A stretch of DNA of 64,000 nt, from positions 1 to 64,000 of the forward strand of contig MWTC01000016.1 in the NCBI GenBank assembly GCA_002066995.1, written 5' to 3'. Within the stretch, counting starts at the first letter, position 1; every line of letters starts with the position of its first letter. Both the position numbers and the translations under genes were made by a program. Below are positions 36,885 through 44,400 of this stretch, piece by piece. The stretch comes from Sphingobacteriales bacterium UTBCD1. Its GTDB lineage: Bacteria; Bacteroidota; Bacteroidia; Chitinophagales; Chitinophagaceae. The notes beneath the pieces were generated by a model. That model made no database searches and was not told the origin of the DNA. It saw nothing but the letters and a program-made list of their open reading frames with translations.

Positions 36885-36944
36885 TGGAAGATGGTGGAAG
36901 GTGGTGGAAGGTGGTGGAAGAGTGGTGGAAGATGGTGGAAAATT
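36874..36944 (+). repeat. Decamer repeat array A1 (GTGGAAGRTR), plus orientation
   Basis: Seven tandem units starting at 36874, 36884, 36894, 36904, 36914, 36925 and 36935, consensus GTGGAAGGTG. All are 10 bp except one with a 1-bp insertion. The rfbB stop codon (36882-36884) falls inside the array. Confidence 0.9.
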
Positions 36945-36960
36945 GTTTAAACTTTTTCTT

Positions 36961-37338
36961 ATGGCAGAATACATGTTCTCTTTTGAAAAACTCGAGGTTT
37001 GGCAATTGGCCAGAAATCTTTCAAAGGAAATTTATCAACACACTTCTTCTTTTCCGAATGATGAGAAATTTCTTTTAGTGAGCCAGTTGAGAAGAGCAGC
37101 GGTATCCGTAGCTTCAAATATAGCAGAAGGAACTACAAGGATAAGTCCAAAAGATAAAGCACATTTTACAACAATAGCCTATAGCAGTCTAATGGAAGTG
37201 CTGAATCAATTGATCATAGCTGAAGATCTGGGCTATTTATCTCATGATATTGTTTCCCGTATGCGTACTTTGATTCAAACTCTATCCATAAAACTATCAA
37301 ATTTAAAAGCAAGTCAACTCAGGAAAACAGCGAAGTAA
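36961..37338 (+). CDS. Four-helix-bundle protein (S23/23S rRNA intervening-sequence family)
   Basis: The 125-aa product has the S23 hallmarks FEKLEVWQLARNLSKEIYQH, LVSQLRRAAVSVASNIAEGT, and SLMEVLNQLIIAEDLGYLS. Proteins of this family form pentamers of four-helix bundles; the function outside retroelements is unknown. The frame is open upstream through the repeat array, but ATG 36961 gives the standard N-terminus. It lies between rfbB and rfbA, flanked by oppositely oriented decamer arrays, and interrupts what is normally a contiguous dTDP-sugar gene group. Confidence 0.9.
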   Translation: MAEYMFSFEKLEVWQLARNLSKEIYQHTSSFPNDEKFLLVSQLRRAAVSVASNIAEGTTRISPKDKAHFTTIAYSSLMEVLNQLIIAEDLGYLSHDIVSRMRTLIQTLSIKLSNLKASQLRKTAK

Positions 37339-37390
37339 ATTCGGTTTTTTACCGTTTTATTTCCTGTAACCTCAGTAGAAGAATACTGCA

Positions 37391-37530
37391 AGCGTTAAAC
37401 CATTTTCAACAACATTAAACGACCTTCAACAACATTAAACCATATTCCCCAACCTTCAACAACATTAAACCATATTCAACCATATTCCCCAATATTCAAC
37501 AACATTAAACCATATTCCCCAACCTTCAAC
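37391..37530 (-). repeat. Decamer repeat array A2, minus orientation
   Basis: Fourteen 10-bp units in perfect register with no indel, plus-strand forms AACATTAAAC, AACCTTCAAC, CATATTCCCC, CATATTCAAC and relatives; every unit has TT at positions 5-6 and ends in C. The reverse complements (GTTGAAGGTT, GTTTAATGTT, GGGGAATATG) belong to the same family as arrays A1 and A3. It ends 8 bp before the rfbA ATG, so it forms the rfbA leader. Confidence 0.9.
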
Positions 37531-37538
37531 CTTCTTTC

Positions 37539-38411
37539 ATGAAAGGAATCATTCTCGCAGGCGGCTCGGGTACCCGATTGTATCCACTCACCAAAGCAGT
37601 TTCCAAACAACTGATGCCGGTATATGACAAGCCGATGATCTATTATCCGCTTTCCACGCTGATGATAGCAGGTATCCGTGAAATACTGATCATCACTACT
37701 CCGGAAGACAGTGCACAGTTCAAGAGATTGTTGAATGACGGAAGCTCGCTGGGGTGTCATTTTGAATATGCGGTGCAGGAAATTCCCAATGGACTGGCAC
37801 AGGCATTTGTGATCGGCGAGAAATTTATCGGAAAAGAGAAAGCGGCATTGGTGCTTGGCGATAATATTTTTTATGGTGTCGGCATGGGGCGCCAGTTACG
37901 TGCCTTGACGGATATTGATGGCGGATATGTATTTGCCTATAAAGTCTCTGATCCCGAAAGATATGGTGTTGTGGAATTTGACAAGAACATGAAAGCCGTT
38001 TCGATAGAAGAGAAACCCAAAAGCCCGAAGTCAAATTATGCAGTGCCCGGTTTATATTTTTATGACAATGAAGTGGTGAAGATCGCCAAAGGTTTAAAAC
38101 CGTCTGCACGGGGAGAATACGAGATCACTGATGTCAATAAAGCTTATTTGGAAAAAGGGAAACTGAAAGTGGCTGTGCTCGACAGAGGTACTGCCTGGCT
38201 GGATACCGGAACATTTGAATCTTTGAATGATGCGGGAGAGTTTGTCCGTGTGATCGAAAAAAGACAAGGCACCAAGATAGGTTGTATTGAAGAGATCGCT
38301 TACCGTAATGGTTTTATCAATAAGGAACAGTTGCTGAGGCTGGCAGATGAATTCAATAAGAGCGGGTATGGTGAGTATTTGAGGAGATTGGTGGAGGAGG
38401 AGGGGAGTTGA
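37539..38411 (+). CDS. rfbA: Glucose-1-phosphate thymidylyltransferase
   Basis: The 290-aa product makes dTDP-glucose. It has [76 protein letters not shown] and [12 protein letters not shown]. The length is normal. The final residues VEEEGS are encoded by purine-rich sequence leading into decamer array A3, so the C-terminus may be repeat-derived as in rfbB. Confidence 0.96.
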   Translation: MKGIILAGGSGTRLYPLTKAVSKQLMPVYDKPMIYYPLSTLMIAGIREILIITTPEDSAQFKRLLNDGSSLGCHFEYAVQEIPNGLAQAFVIGEKFIGKEKAALVLGDNIFYGVGMGRQLRALTDIDGGYVFAYKVSDPERYGVVEFDKNMKAVSIEEKPKSPKSNYAVPGLYFYDNEVVKIAKGLKPSARGEYEITDVNKAYLEKGKLKVAVLDRGTAWLDTGTFESLNDAGEFVRVIEKRQGTKIGCIEEIAYRNGFINKEQLLRLADEFNKSGYGEYLRRLVEEEGS

Positions 38412-38580
38412 GGTGGAGGTTGAGGGAGGTGGAAGATAGTTGAAAGTGGTGGAAGGTGGAGGAAAGTAGTTGAAGGTGGTGGAAGGTGGAGGAAGGTAGT
38501 TGAAGGTTGTTGAATGTAGAGGAAGATGGAGGAAAGTAGTTGAAGGTAGTTGAAGGTGGTGGAAGGTTGAAGAAGGTGGG
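38411..38580 (+). repeat. Decamer repeat array A3, plus orientation
   Basis: About 16-17 tandem 10-bp units in unbroken register to 38580, for example GTGGAAGGTG, GAGGAAAGTA, GTTGAAGGTG, GTTGAATGTA. It fills the gap from the rfbA stop to 15 bp before the DUF6922 gene. Degenerate purine-rich sequence extends leftward into the rfbA 3' end from about 38391. Confidence 0.9.
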
Positions 38581-38595
38581 TTTAAAATATTTTAA

Positions 38596-38910
38596 ATGAG
38601 TGAGGAAGTTAGCATATCAGATTTTTCGCCGCATCTTTTTTGGGATGTTGATATTGAAAGCCTGGATTGGAATAAGAATAAAGCTCTGATCGTTCAGAGA
38701 GTAATGGAGTATGGATTAATCAACGATTGGGAAATTATACTTAATAGATATGGAATAGATCAAATAGGCAGGATATGTAAAAATTTACGCTCTCTGGATC
38801 CGAAATCCCTGGTATTTATTGCTACTCTGACAGAAACGCCATTAAATTCTTTCAGGTGTTATACTACGAAACCCTTGACGAGCACACACTGGAGCTCATC
38901 AGGAAATTAA
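38596..38910 (+). CDS. DUF6922-type antitoxin-like protein
   Basis: The 104-aa product has LFWDVDIESLDWNKNKALIV, QRVMEYGLINDWEII, NLRSLDPKSLVFIATL and the end FRCYTTKPLTSTHW, which match small proteins encoded before AbiEii/AbiGii-type nucleotidyltransferase toxins. It overlaps the damaged toxin gene by about 55 bp, so the two are translationally linked. Antitoxin role is inferred from arrangement. It appears intact. Confidence 0.72.
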   Translation: MSEEVSISDFSPHLFWDVDIESLDWNKNKALIVQRVMEYGLINDWEIILNRYGIDQIGRICKNLRSLDPKSLVFIATLTETPLNSFRCYTTKPLTSTHWSSSGN

Positions 38911-39479
38911 TGAAAGATCCCCTTTTTGCCGAATTAAGGCTGGTTGGCTGAACTGCTTTGGCTTTGCAGATCGGTCAACGGAGTTCCGTAGATATTGATT
39001 TATTTGGAAATAGATTATTGGAAGAAAGCGAATTGACTGATACCATGGAACGGGTCGGTACCATAAAATGGATCAATAAGCTGAAAAACATAAAAAGCGT
39101 TTTATTGGATGGAGTAAAAACTGATTTTGTCAATTACAGATATCATTGGCTTGATAAGCCGCTGAAAAAAGACGGGATCCGGCTGGCTACTCCAAAGGAT
39201 ATTGCTGCGATGAAGCTGAGCGCCATTACCGGCAGAGGCGCTAAAAAGGATTTCGTGGATCTTTATTTCCTTTTAGAATCGTTTACGTTGCATGAGATGA
39301 TATCTTTTTTCACGGAAAAATATCCGGATGGATCAGCTTTCCTGGTGCTGAAAAGCCTTGTTTATTTTGAAGATGCCGAAACCGATGAAATGCCCAGGCT
39401 TTTAAAAGCAGTTTCCTGGGATAAAGTGAAGAAGACTATTGTCGCTGCGCACAGAGAATACGTAGCCAGAAATGGGTAA
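38856..39479 (+). pseudogene. AbiEii/AbiGii-type nucleotidyltransferase toxin, interrupted by an in-frame TGA
   Basis: Read from a GTG at 38856 the frame gives LYYETLDEHTLELIRKLMKD, PLFAELRLVG, then TGA at 38949-38951, then TALALQIGQRSSVDIDLFGN and an intact remainder to 39479 (about 207 codons in all). The family motif here is LVGGTALALQIG, so a single G-to-T change (GGA to TGA) explains the stop at the second Gly of the active-site GG. The rest is undamaged, including DLFG and the later VDLYFLLE. A restart near the TTG at 38958 would lack the Gly-Gly. Natural inactivation or a sequencing error are both possible. Confidence 0.8.
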
Positions 39480-39586
39480 TCATCAAGTGCGGTTTCCAAA
39501 ATAATGATAATTGAAATTTTCAAGGCAAGGATCTGAATTTCCTGATGAAGTTCGGGGCTATAAAAGAATAAATTGAAAAATAAATA

Positions 39587-40486
39587 ATGAAAAATTTTGC
39601 ACTGATCGGCGTGGGTGGTTATATCGCTCCGCGGCACCTGAAAGCCATTAAAGATACAGGCAATAACCTGATCGCCGCTTTGGATAAGAATGATTCGGTG
39701 GGAATACTCGACAGTTATTTTCCGGAAGCTGATTTTTTTACGGAGTTTGAACGCTTCGACCGCCACCTGGAAAAACTGAAACGGAAAGGCACCCGCATTG
39801 ATTATGTCACCGTGTGTTCGCCCAATTACCTGCATGATGCACACATACGTTTTGGCTTACGAATCGGCGCCGATGTGATCTGCGAAAAGCCGATGGTACT
39901 GAATCCCTGGAATGTGGATGGACTGGCGGAAATAGAAAAAGAGACCGGCAGAAAAATATTTACCATACTTCAGTTGCGCCTTCATCCGGCTATCATTGCT
40001 CTGAAAGAAAAAATTAAGAAAGCACCGGCAGGAAAAAAATTTAATATTGACCTTAAATATATTACATCCAGGGGGCATTGGTATTATGTAAGCTGGAAAG
40101 GCGATATCCAGAAAAGCGGGGGTATTGCCACCAATATCGGGATTCATTTTTTTGACATGCTGTTGTGGATCTTCGGGGATGTGCGGTCGAACCGGGTGGA
40201 CCAACACAGCCGGGACACTGCTTCCGGCCGGCTGGAACTGGAGAAGGCTGATGTGAACTGGCTGCTGAGCATTGATGCAAATTCATTGCCTGAAGAAATA
40301 AGGCAGGCAGGAAAAAGAACCTTCCGCTCCATGACCATTGACGGCGAAAAATTTGAATTCAGTGAAGGGTTTACGGAATTACATACAAAATCTTATGAAG
40401 AGATATTGAAAGGAAACGGCTTTCCGATCGGGGAAACCAGGAGGTCTATCCAGTTGGCACATGAGATAAGGGAGAAAAGGCTGTAA
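39587..40486 (+). CDS. wlbA: Gfo/Idh/MocA-family UDP-sugar 3-dehydrogenase (WlbA-like)
   Basis: The 299-aa product has the Rossmann start FALIGVGGYIAPRHLKAIKD, VTVCSPNYLHDAHIRFGLRI, GADVICEKPMVLNPWNVDGL (catalytic Lys in EKP), and ILQLRLHPAIIALK. GYIAPRHLKAIK and EKPMVLNPWN match WlbA/WbpB, which oxidises UDP-GlcNAcA at C3 before transamination. It pairs with the WbpD-like gene at 30203; the 3-aminotransferase and the UDP-GlcNAc 6-dehydrogenase of that route are not visible here. Confidence 0.88.
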   Translation: MKNFALIGVGGYIAPRHLKAIKDTGNNLIAALDKNDSVGILDSYFPEADFFTEFERFDRHLEKLKRKGTRIDYVTVCSPNYLHDAHIRFGLRIGADVICEKPMVLNPWNVDGLAEIEKETGRKIFTILQLRLHPAIIALKEKIKKAPAGKKFNIDLKYITSRGHWYYVSWKGDIQKSGGIATNIGIHFFDMLLWIFGDVRSNRVDQHSRDTASGRLELEKADVNWLLSIDANSLPEEIRQAGKRTFRSMTIDGEKFEFSEGFTELHTKSYEEILKGNGFPIGETRRSIQLAHEIREKRL

Positions 40487-40525
40487 AGGCTTTATTTATG
40501 AAAACTCGTTTATAAAATGTGGTTA

Positions 40526-40595
40526 TTATCACAAAATTCGTTTGTAAAATGTGATAACTTACACAAAATTCGTTTGAAAAATGTGTAATTTTGTG
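40526..40595 (+). repeat. Two covarying inverted repeats directly before an AAA+ ATPase gene
   Basis: Unit 2: TTATCACA (40526-40533), 16-nt spacer, TGTGATAA (40550-40557). Unit 3: TTACACA (40559-40565), 16-nt spacer, TGTGTAA (40582-40588). The spacers are nearly identical (AAATTCGTTTGTAAAA and AAATTCGTTTGAAAAA), while the arms differ but stay complementary. A degenerate first copy lies at 40500-40522. A further 9-bp pair CACAAAATT / AATTTTGTG (40562-40570, 40587-40595) also has a 16-nt spacer and ends 2 bp before the ATG. Likely an operator or attachment-type site. Confidence 0.75.
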
Positions 40596-40597
40596 AA

Positions 40598-41896
40598 ATG
40601 GAGCGGCAAATATTAAAGAGACTCATTGATTGGAAGAATAATAAGAGCAGGAAACCCTTGTTGATCAGAGGGGCCAGGCAGGTGGGCAAAACCTGGGTAA
40701 TGCAGGAATTTGGGAAGCTGTATTTTAAAAAAGCACTCTATGTAAATTTTGAAAGGGATAAAAGTTTACAGGGTTTGTTTGAAAAAGATTTTGACCTGCG
40801 CCAGATACTTTTAGCATTAAGTATTCAAACAGGTGTGCAGCCGGAACCGGAAAATACCTTAATCATATTTGATGAAATCCAGGAAGCGAAAGGCGGATTA
40901 ACGGCATTAAAGTATTTTCAGGAGCAGGCGCCCGAATATTATTTAGTGGGAGCCGGTTCTTTATTAGGCGTAGCATTGAGCGGACAATCATTTCCGGTAG
41001 GAAAGGTAGATTTCCTGGAATTGTATCCGTTGAATTTTTCTGAATTTTTATTAGCGGTGGGAGAAGAGAAACTGGTAACCTTGCTGACCACTAAAGACTG
41101 GAATCTTATTCAAACGTTTCACTCCCAATTCGTGAATTTATTAAAGCAATATTATTTTACAGGAGGGATGCCCGAAGTGGTGGCCCGGTATAGCAGAGAA
41201 AAAAATTTTGATGAAGTAAAAACAGTGCAAAAAAATATCCTGGCAGCTTATGAACAGGATTTTTCAAAACATGCTCCCGCTGAAATCATTCCCCGCCTCC
41301 GTATGTTATGGAACAGCATTCCATCTCAATTATCAAAGGAGAACAAAAAATTTATTTATGGGTTAGTCAGGGAAGGGGCCAGGGCAAGGGAATATGAACT
41401 GGCTTTATCCTGGCTGGAAGATTACGGTTTAGTGTACAAAATAAACCGGATAACCAAAGCGGCATTCCCGTTAAAGGCGTATGCCGATCAGAAAGCGTTT
41501 AAATTATACATGGCTGATATCGGGTTATTGGGTGCCATGGCCGGGCTGAGTGAAAAGATTTTGCTGGAGGGAGATGCCCTGTTCAGCGAATTCAAAGGCG
41601 CCCTGACGGAGCAATTCGTATTGCAACAACTAATTGCCGAATGTGGCATTCATCCGTTTTATTGGTCGCAGGAACGGGCCGCCAGCGAAGTTGATTTTGT
41701 GCTGGAAAAAGAAAATCATTTTTACCCGGTTGAGGTAAAAGCAGCGGAAAACCTGCACTCCAAATCACTGAAAATCTTTCATGAAAAATTTCATCCTGAA
41801 ATCAGCATCCGCACCTCTCTTTCCGGCTACAGAAAAGAAACATGGATGGTGAATGTACCGCTGTATGGTTTGCACGAGATGGTGAAAGCTTTATAA
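40598..41896 (+). CDS. AAA+ ATPase with DUF4143 domain
   Basis: The 432-aa product has Walker A RGARQVGKTWVMQEFG, Walker B LIIFDEIQEAKGGLTALKYF, sensor-1 region YYLVGAGSLLGVAL, and the DUF4143 C-terminal nuclease-like fold FKGALTEQFVLQQLIAECGI with SEVDFVLEKENHFYPVEVKA. The D-(x)n-E-x-K pattern (DFVLEKE, PVEVKAAE) resembles PD-(D/E)XK nucleases. These genes are widespread accessory genes of unknown function. It sits inside the polysaccharide cluster and is preceded by inverted repeats; its 3' end is duplicated 1.2 kb downstream. Confidence 0.88.
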   Translation: MERQILKRLIDWKNNKSRKPLLIRGARQVGKTWVMQEFGKLYFKKALYVNFERDKSLQGLFEKDFDLRQILLALSIQTGVQPEPENTLIIFDEIQEAKGGLTALKYFQEQAPEYYLVGAGSLLGVALSGQSFPVGKVDFLELYPLNFSEFLLAVGEEKLVTLLTTKDWNLIQTFHSQFVNLLKQYYFTGGMPEVVARYSREKNFDEVKTVQKNILAAYEQDFSKHAPAEIIPRLRMLWNSIPSQLSKENKKFIYGLVREGARAREYELALSWLEDYGLVYKINRITKAAFPLKAYADQKAFKLYMADIGLLGAMAGLSEKILLEGDALFSEFKGALTEQFVLQQLIAECGIHPFYWSQERAASEVDFVLEKENHFYPVEVKAAENLHSKSLKIFHEKFHPEISIRTSLSGYRKETWMVNVPLYGLHEMVKAL

Positions 41897-42015
41897 TAAG
41901 AACCCGGGAAGCAGTTTAAAAAAATTTATGAGGCTTTAGTATTGAATAATAAGAACTATTTCAGAAAAATATTTAAAATGAATAAGAATGAAGGTTTGTG
42001 AGACACGAACATGGG
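41806..42015 (+). repeat. 210-bp direct repeat, left copy
   Basis: It covers the last 91 bp of the ATPase gene and 119 bp beyond. The right copy is at 43029-43238, offset 1223 bp, same length, with about 9 mismatches by eye, 7 of them in the coding part. Confidence 0.9.
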
Positions 42016-42056
42016 CAGAGAGAAATAAAGTGAAGATTTGATTAAATAAAAATGTT

Positions 42057-42965
42057 ATGAAAGGTTATTATTTTAAAGAAATTTTTGTTTGTGAGATGTG
42101 TGGTGATAAGACTGATAGACACAAACTATTAGGGCAACGATTAAATAAATCACAGGGATTCCACCCAAAGAAAAAAGCAGGCATTTCGGTTAGCGTCTTT
42201 AAATGTTCGAATTGCGGTCTGATTTACTCAAATCCCCAGCCTATCCCATTAAGTTTACAGGATCATTATGGAATTCCACCTGAAAGCTATTGGAGAGAGG
42301 AATATTTTAAAATTGATACTCAATATTTTTCCGGTGAAATTTTCCGTTTGAAGAAATTGAAGAACTTTACTCCGGGAATGAAAGCTCTTGATGTTGGTGC
42401 TGGTATTGGAAAATGTATGATTGCATTGGAAAATGCCGGCTTTGATACATATGGATTTGAACCCTCTAAACCTTTCTATGAACGAGCAATCTCAGGGATG
42501 CATATAAATGAGAAGAAGTTAAAACTTGGTACGATTGAAGAAGTTGAATATGATGATAATTTTTTTGATTTTATTTCATTTGGAGCTGTCTTTGAACATC
42601 TGTACCATCCTGCAGCTTCACTTGAAAAAGCATTTCGTTGGTTGAAACCCGGTGGGATTATTCAAATGGAAATACCATCGTCCAGGTATTCTATTTCCAA
42701 ATTGATAAACTTATATTTTCGACTAAAGGGAACTAATTATGTAACCAATTTAAGCCCTATGCACAGGCCATTCCATTTGTATGAGTTTGATCTGATGTCA
42801 TTTCAGGAATTATCTAAACGGGTTGGATTTAAAATATTATTTCATGAATATTATGTCTGCAGAATTGATCATTTTCCGAAAATAATGCATTCTTTACTTA
42901 AAAAATATATGAAACTAACTAACACCGGGATGCAATTAGCTGTATGGCTAACAAAAAAGACATAA
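42057..42965 (+). CDS. SAM-dependent methyltransferase with N-terminal zinc-ribbon-like segment
   Basis: The 302-aa product starts with two Cys pairs (CEMCGDK near 12-15 and CSNCGLIYSNPQP near 52-55), a putative zinc-binding segment. A class I methyltransferase domain follows: motif I ALDVGAGIGKCMIALENAGF, then FDFISFGAVFEHLYHP and WLKPGGIIQMEIP. Such proteins are found in surface sugar clusters, where they methylate sugars or nucleotide-linked sugars. The gene is visibly more AT-rich than its neighbours and is bounded by the 210-bp direct repeats, consistent with recent insertion. Confidence 0.85.
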   Translation: MKGYYFKEIFVCEMCGDKTDRHKLLGQRLNKSQGFHPKKKAGISVSVFKCSNCGLIYSNPQPIPLSLQDHYGIPPESYWREEYFKIDTQYFSGEIFRLKKLKNFTPGMKALDVGAGIGKCMIALENAGFDTYGFEPSKPFYERAISGMHINEKKLKLGTIEEVEYDDNFFDFISFGAVFEHLYHPAASLEKAFRWLKPGGIIQMEIPSSRYSISKLINLYFRLKGTNYVTNLSPMHRPFHLYEFDLMSFQELSKRVGFKILFHEYYVCRIDHFPKIMHSLLKKYMKLTNTGMQLAVWLTKKT

Positions 42966-43028
42966 TAAATTGGGTATTTATAAAATCGCAATAAGTTTAA
43001 TTTATTTCAAAATGCATTTGATATATAT

Positions 43029-43119
43029 CATCCGCACTTCTCTTTCCGGCTACAGAAAAGAAGCCTGGATGGCGAATGTACGGCTTTATGGTTTGCAGGA
43101 GATGGTGAAAGCTTTATAA
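43029..43119 (+). pseudogene. Fragment of a second AAA+/DUF4143 ATPase gene
   Basis: These 91 bp translate to the ATPase C-terminus, SLSGYRKEAWMANVRLYGLQ then EMVKAL and stop, differing in a few residues from the intact copy at 41806-41896. No start or upstream part is present. The fragment is the left part of the right-hand 210-bp repeat. Confidence 0.85.
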
Positions 43120-43238
43120 TAAGAACCCGGGAAGCAGTTTAAAAAAATTTATGAGGCTTTAGTATTGAATATTCAGAACTATTTCAGAAAAATATTTAAA
43201 ATGAATAAGAATGAAGGTTTGTGAGACACGAACATGGG
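43029..43238 (+). repeat. 210-bp direct repeat, right copy
   Basis: About 96% identical to 41806-42015 with no indels. After it, 43239-43414 carries no clear gene; one frame ends QKDLCEVLARKYKEVLML before a stop near 43338, perhaps the tail of another broken gene. Confidence 0.9.
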
Positions 43239-43414
43239 AGGAGGAAATGAAAGCGACCCGGGAGAACTTATCCAATAATTTCAGAAAGACCTGTGTGAAG
43301 TATTGGCCAGAAAATACAAAGAAGTTTTAATGTTGTAACAACTACTTTCATGTTAACGCATGAGGTATCCTGAAACCTATTTTTATATTTACAAGCATTT
43401 TTAAAATTTAAATA

Positions 43415-44389
43415 ATGAAAATCTTAGTTACAGGTGGCGCCGGTTATATTGGCTCGGTCTTAACCAGGCTACTGATTGAGCGGGGATATTATGTAAGAGT
43501 TATGGACAGCCTTATGTTTGGAGGGGAGCCCTTAATGGATCTGTTAAACCATGAAAGATTTGAATTTATAAAAGGGGATGTCCGGAATGAAAATGATGTT
43601 TTTGTGGCATGTTCCGGTGTGGATGCAGTGGCACACCTGGCTTCTATTGTCGGAGACCCTGCTTGTGCCAGGGATCCGGCATTAACAAAATCAGTAAACC
43701 TTGAAGGAAGTAAAAAACTTTATACCGCTGCCAATAAAAACGGGGTAAAAAAGTTTGTGTTTGCATCTACGTGCAGTAATTATGGAAAGATGGCAGATCC
43801 AAATTCATTTGTAGATGAAGATTCTACCCTGGCCCCAGTTTCTTTGTATGCAGAAACAAAAGTGGCTACTGAGTTATTTTTATTAGGGCAACCTAAAGAA
43901 AATATATGTGCTCCCACCTGCTTGCGTTTCTCTACTGTGTACGGATTGTCATTGAGACCACGGTTTGATTTAACTGTAAATGAATTTTCAAAAGAACTTG
44001 CATTAGGGCGGGAATTGGTCATTTTCGGAGAGCAATTCTGGAGGCCTTATTGTCATGTCGTGGATCTGGCCCGGTCTGTCATTGCAGTGATTGAAGCGCC
44101 TTCGGAAAAAGTTGCTTTTGAGGTTTTTAATGTAGGTGATACTTCTGAAAATTATCAAAAGAAAATGATCGTAGAGGAGATAGCCAGGCAAATTCCGGGC
44201 ACAAGAGTAAAATATATTCAGAAGAATGAAGACCCTAGAGATTACCGGGTATCATTTCAAAAGATTAAAGATCGATTAGGATTTTCAATCAGACTGAAAG
44301 TTCCTGATGGAATAAGTGAAGTAATAAAAGTGGTAAAAGAAGGATTCCTGATTAACCCGGACGATCCAAAATACAGGAATGTCAATTAA
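43415..44389 (+). CDS. NAD-dependent epimerase/dehydratase (extended SDR)
   Basis: The 324-aa product has the Rossmann motif VTGGAGYIGSVLTRLLIERG, VAHLASIVGDPACARDPALT, ASTCSNYGKMADPNSFVDED (catalytic Ser/Cys region) and YAETK as the Tyr-Lys pair. Substrate is not recognised; the TCSNYG signature differs from LegB-type 4,6-dehydratases and from RfbB. It stands directly before the legC-type gene, 11 bp away, so a role in the same nucleotide-sugar route or in another sugar of the repeat unit is likely. Confidence 0.8.
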   Translation: MKILVTGGAGYIGSVLTRLLIERGYYVRVMDSLMFGGEPLMDLLNHERFEFIKGDVRNENDVFVACSGVDAVAHLASIVGDPACARDPALTKSVNLEGSKKLYTAANKNGVKKFVFASTCSNYGKMADPNSFVDEDSTLAPVSLYAETKVATELFLLGQPKENICAPTCLRFSTVYGLSLRPRFDLTVNEFSKELALGRELVIFGEQFWRPYCHVVDLARSVIAVIEAPSEKVAFEVFNVGDTSENYQKKMIVEEIARQIPGTRVKYIQKNEDPRDYRVSFQKIKDRLGFSIRLKVPDGISEVIKVVKEGFLINPDDPKYRNVN

Positions 44390-44400
44390 AAAACAGTAAG

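Noticed and set aside
36961..37338. Diversity-generating retroelement (four-helix-bundle protein resembles the accessory protein bAvd)
   Set aside because: No reverse transcriptase gene and no template/variable repeat pair with A-specific differences were found nearby.
37391..38580. Decamer arrays as a CRISPR array
   Set aside because: Units are contiguous 10-mers with no spacers, and no cas gene is present.
43251..43334. 27-codon frame MKATRENLSNN... after the right 210-bp repeat
   Set aside because: Too short and without family; another frame in the same stretch looks equally protein-like, so it is more likely gene debris.
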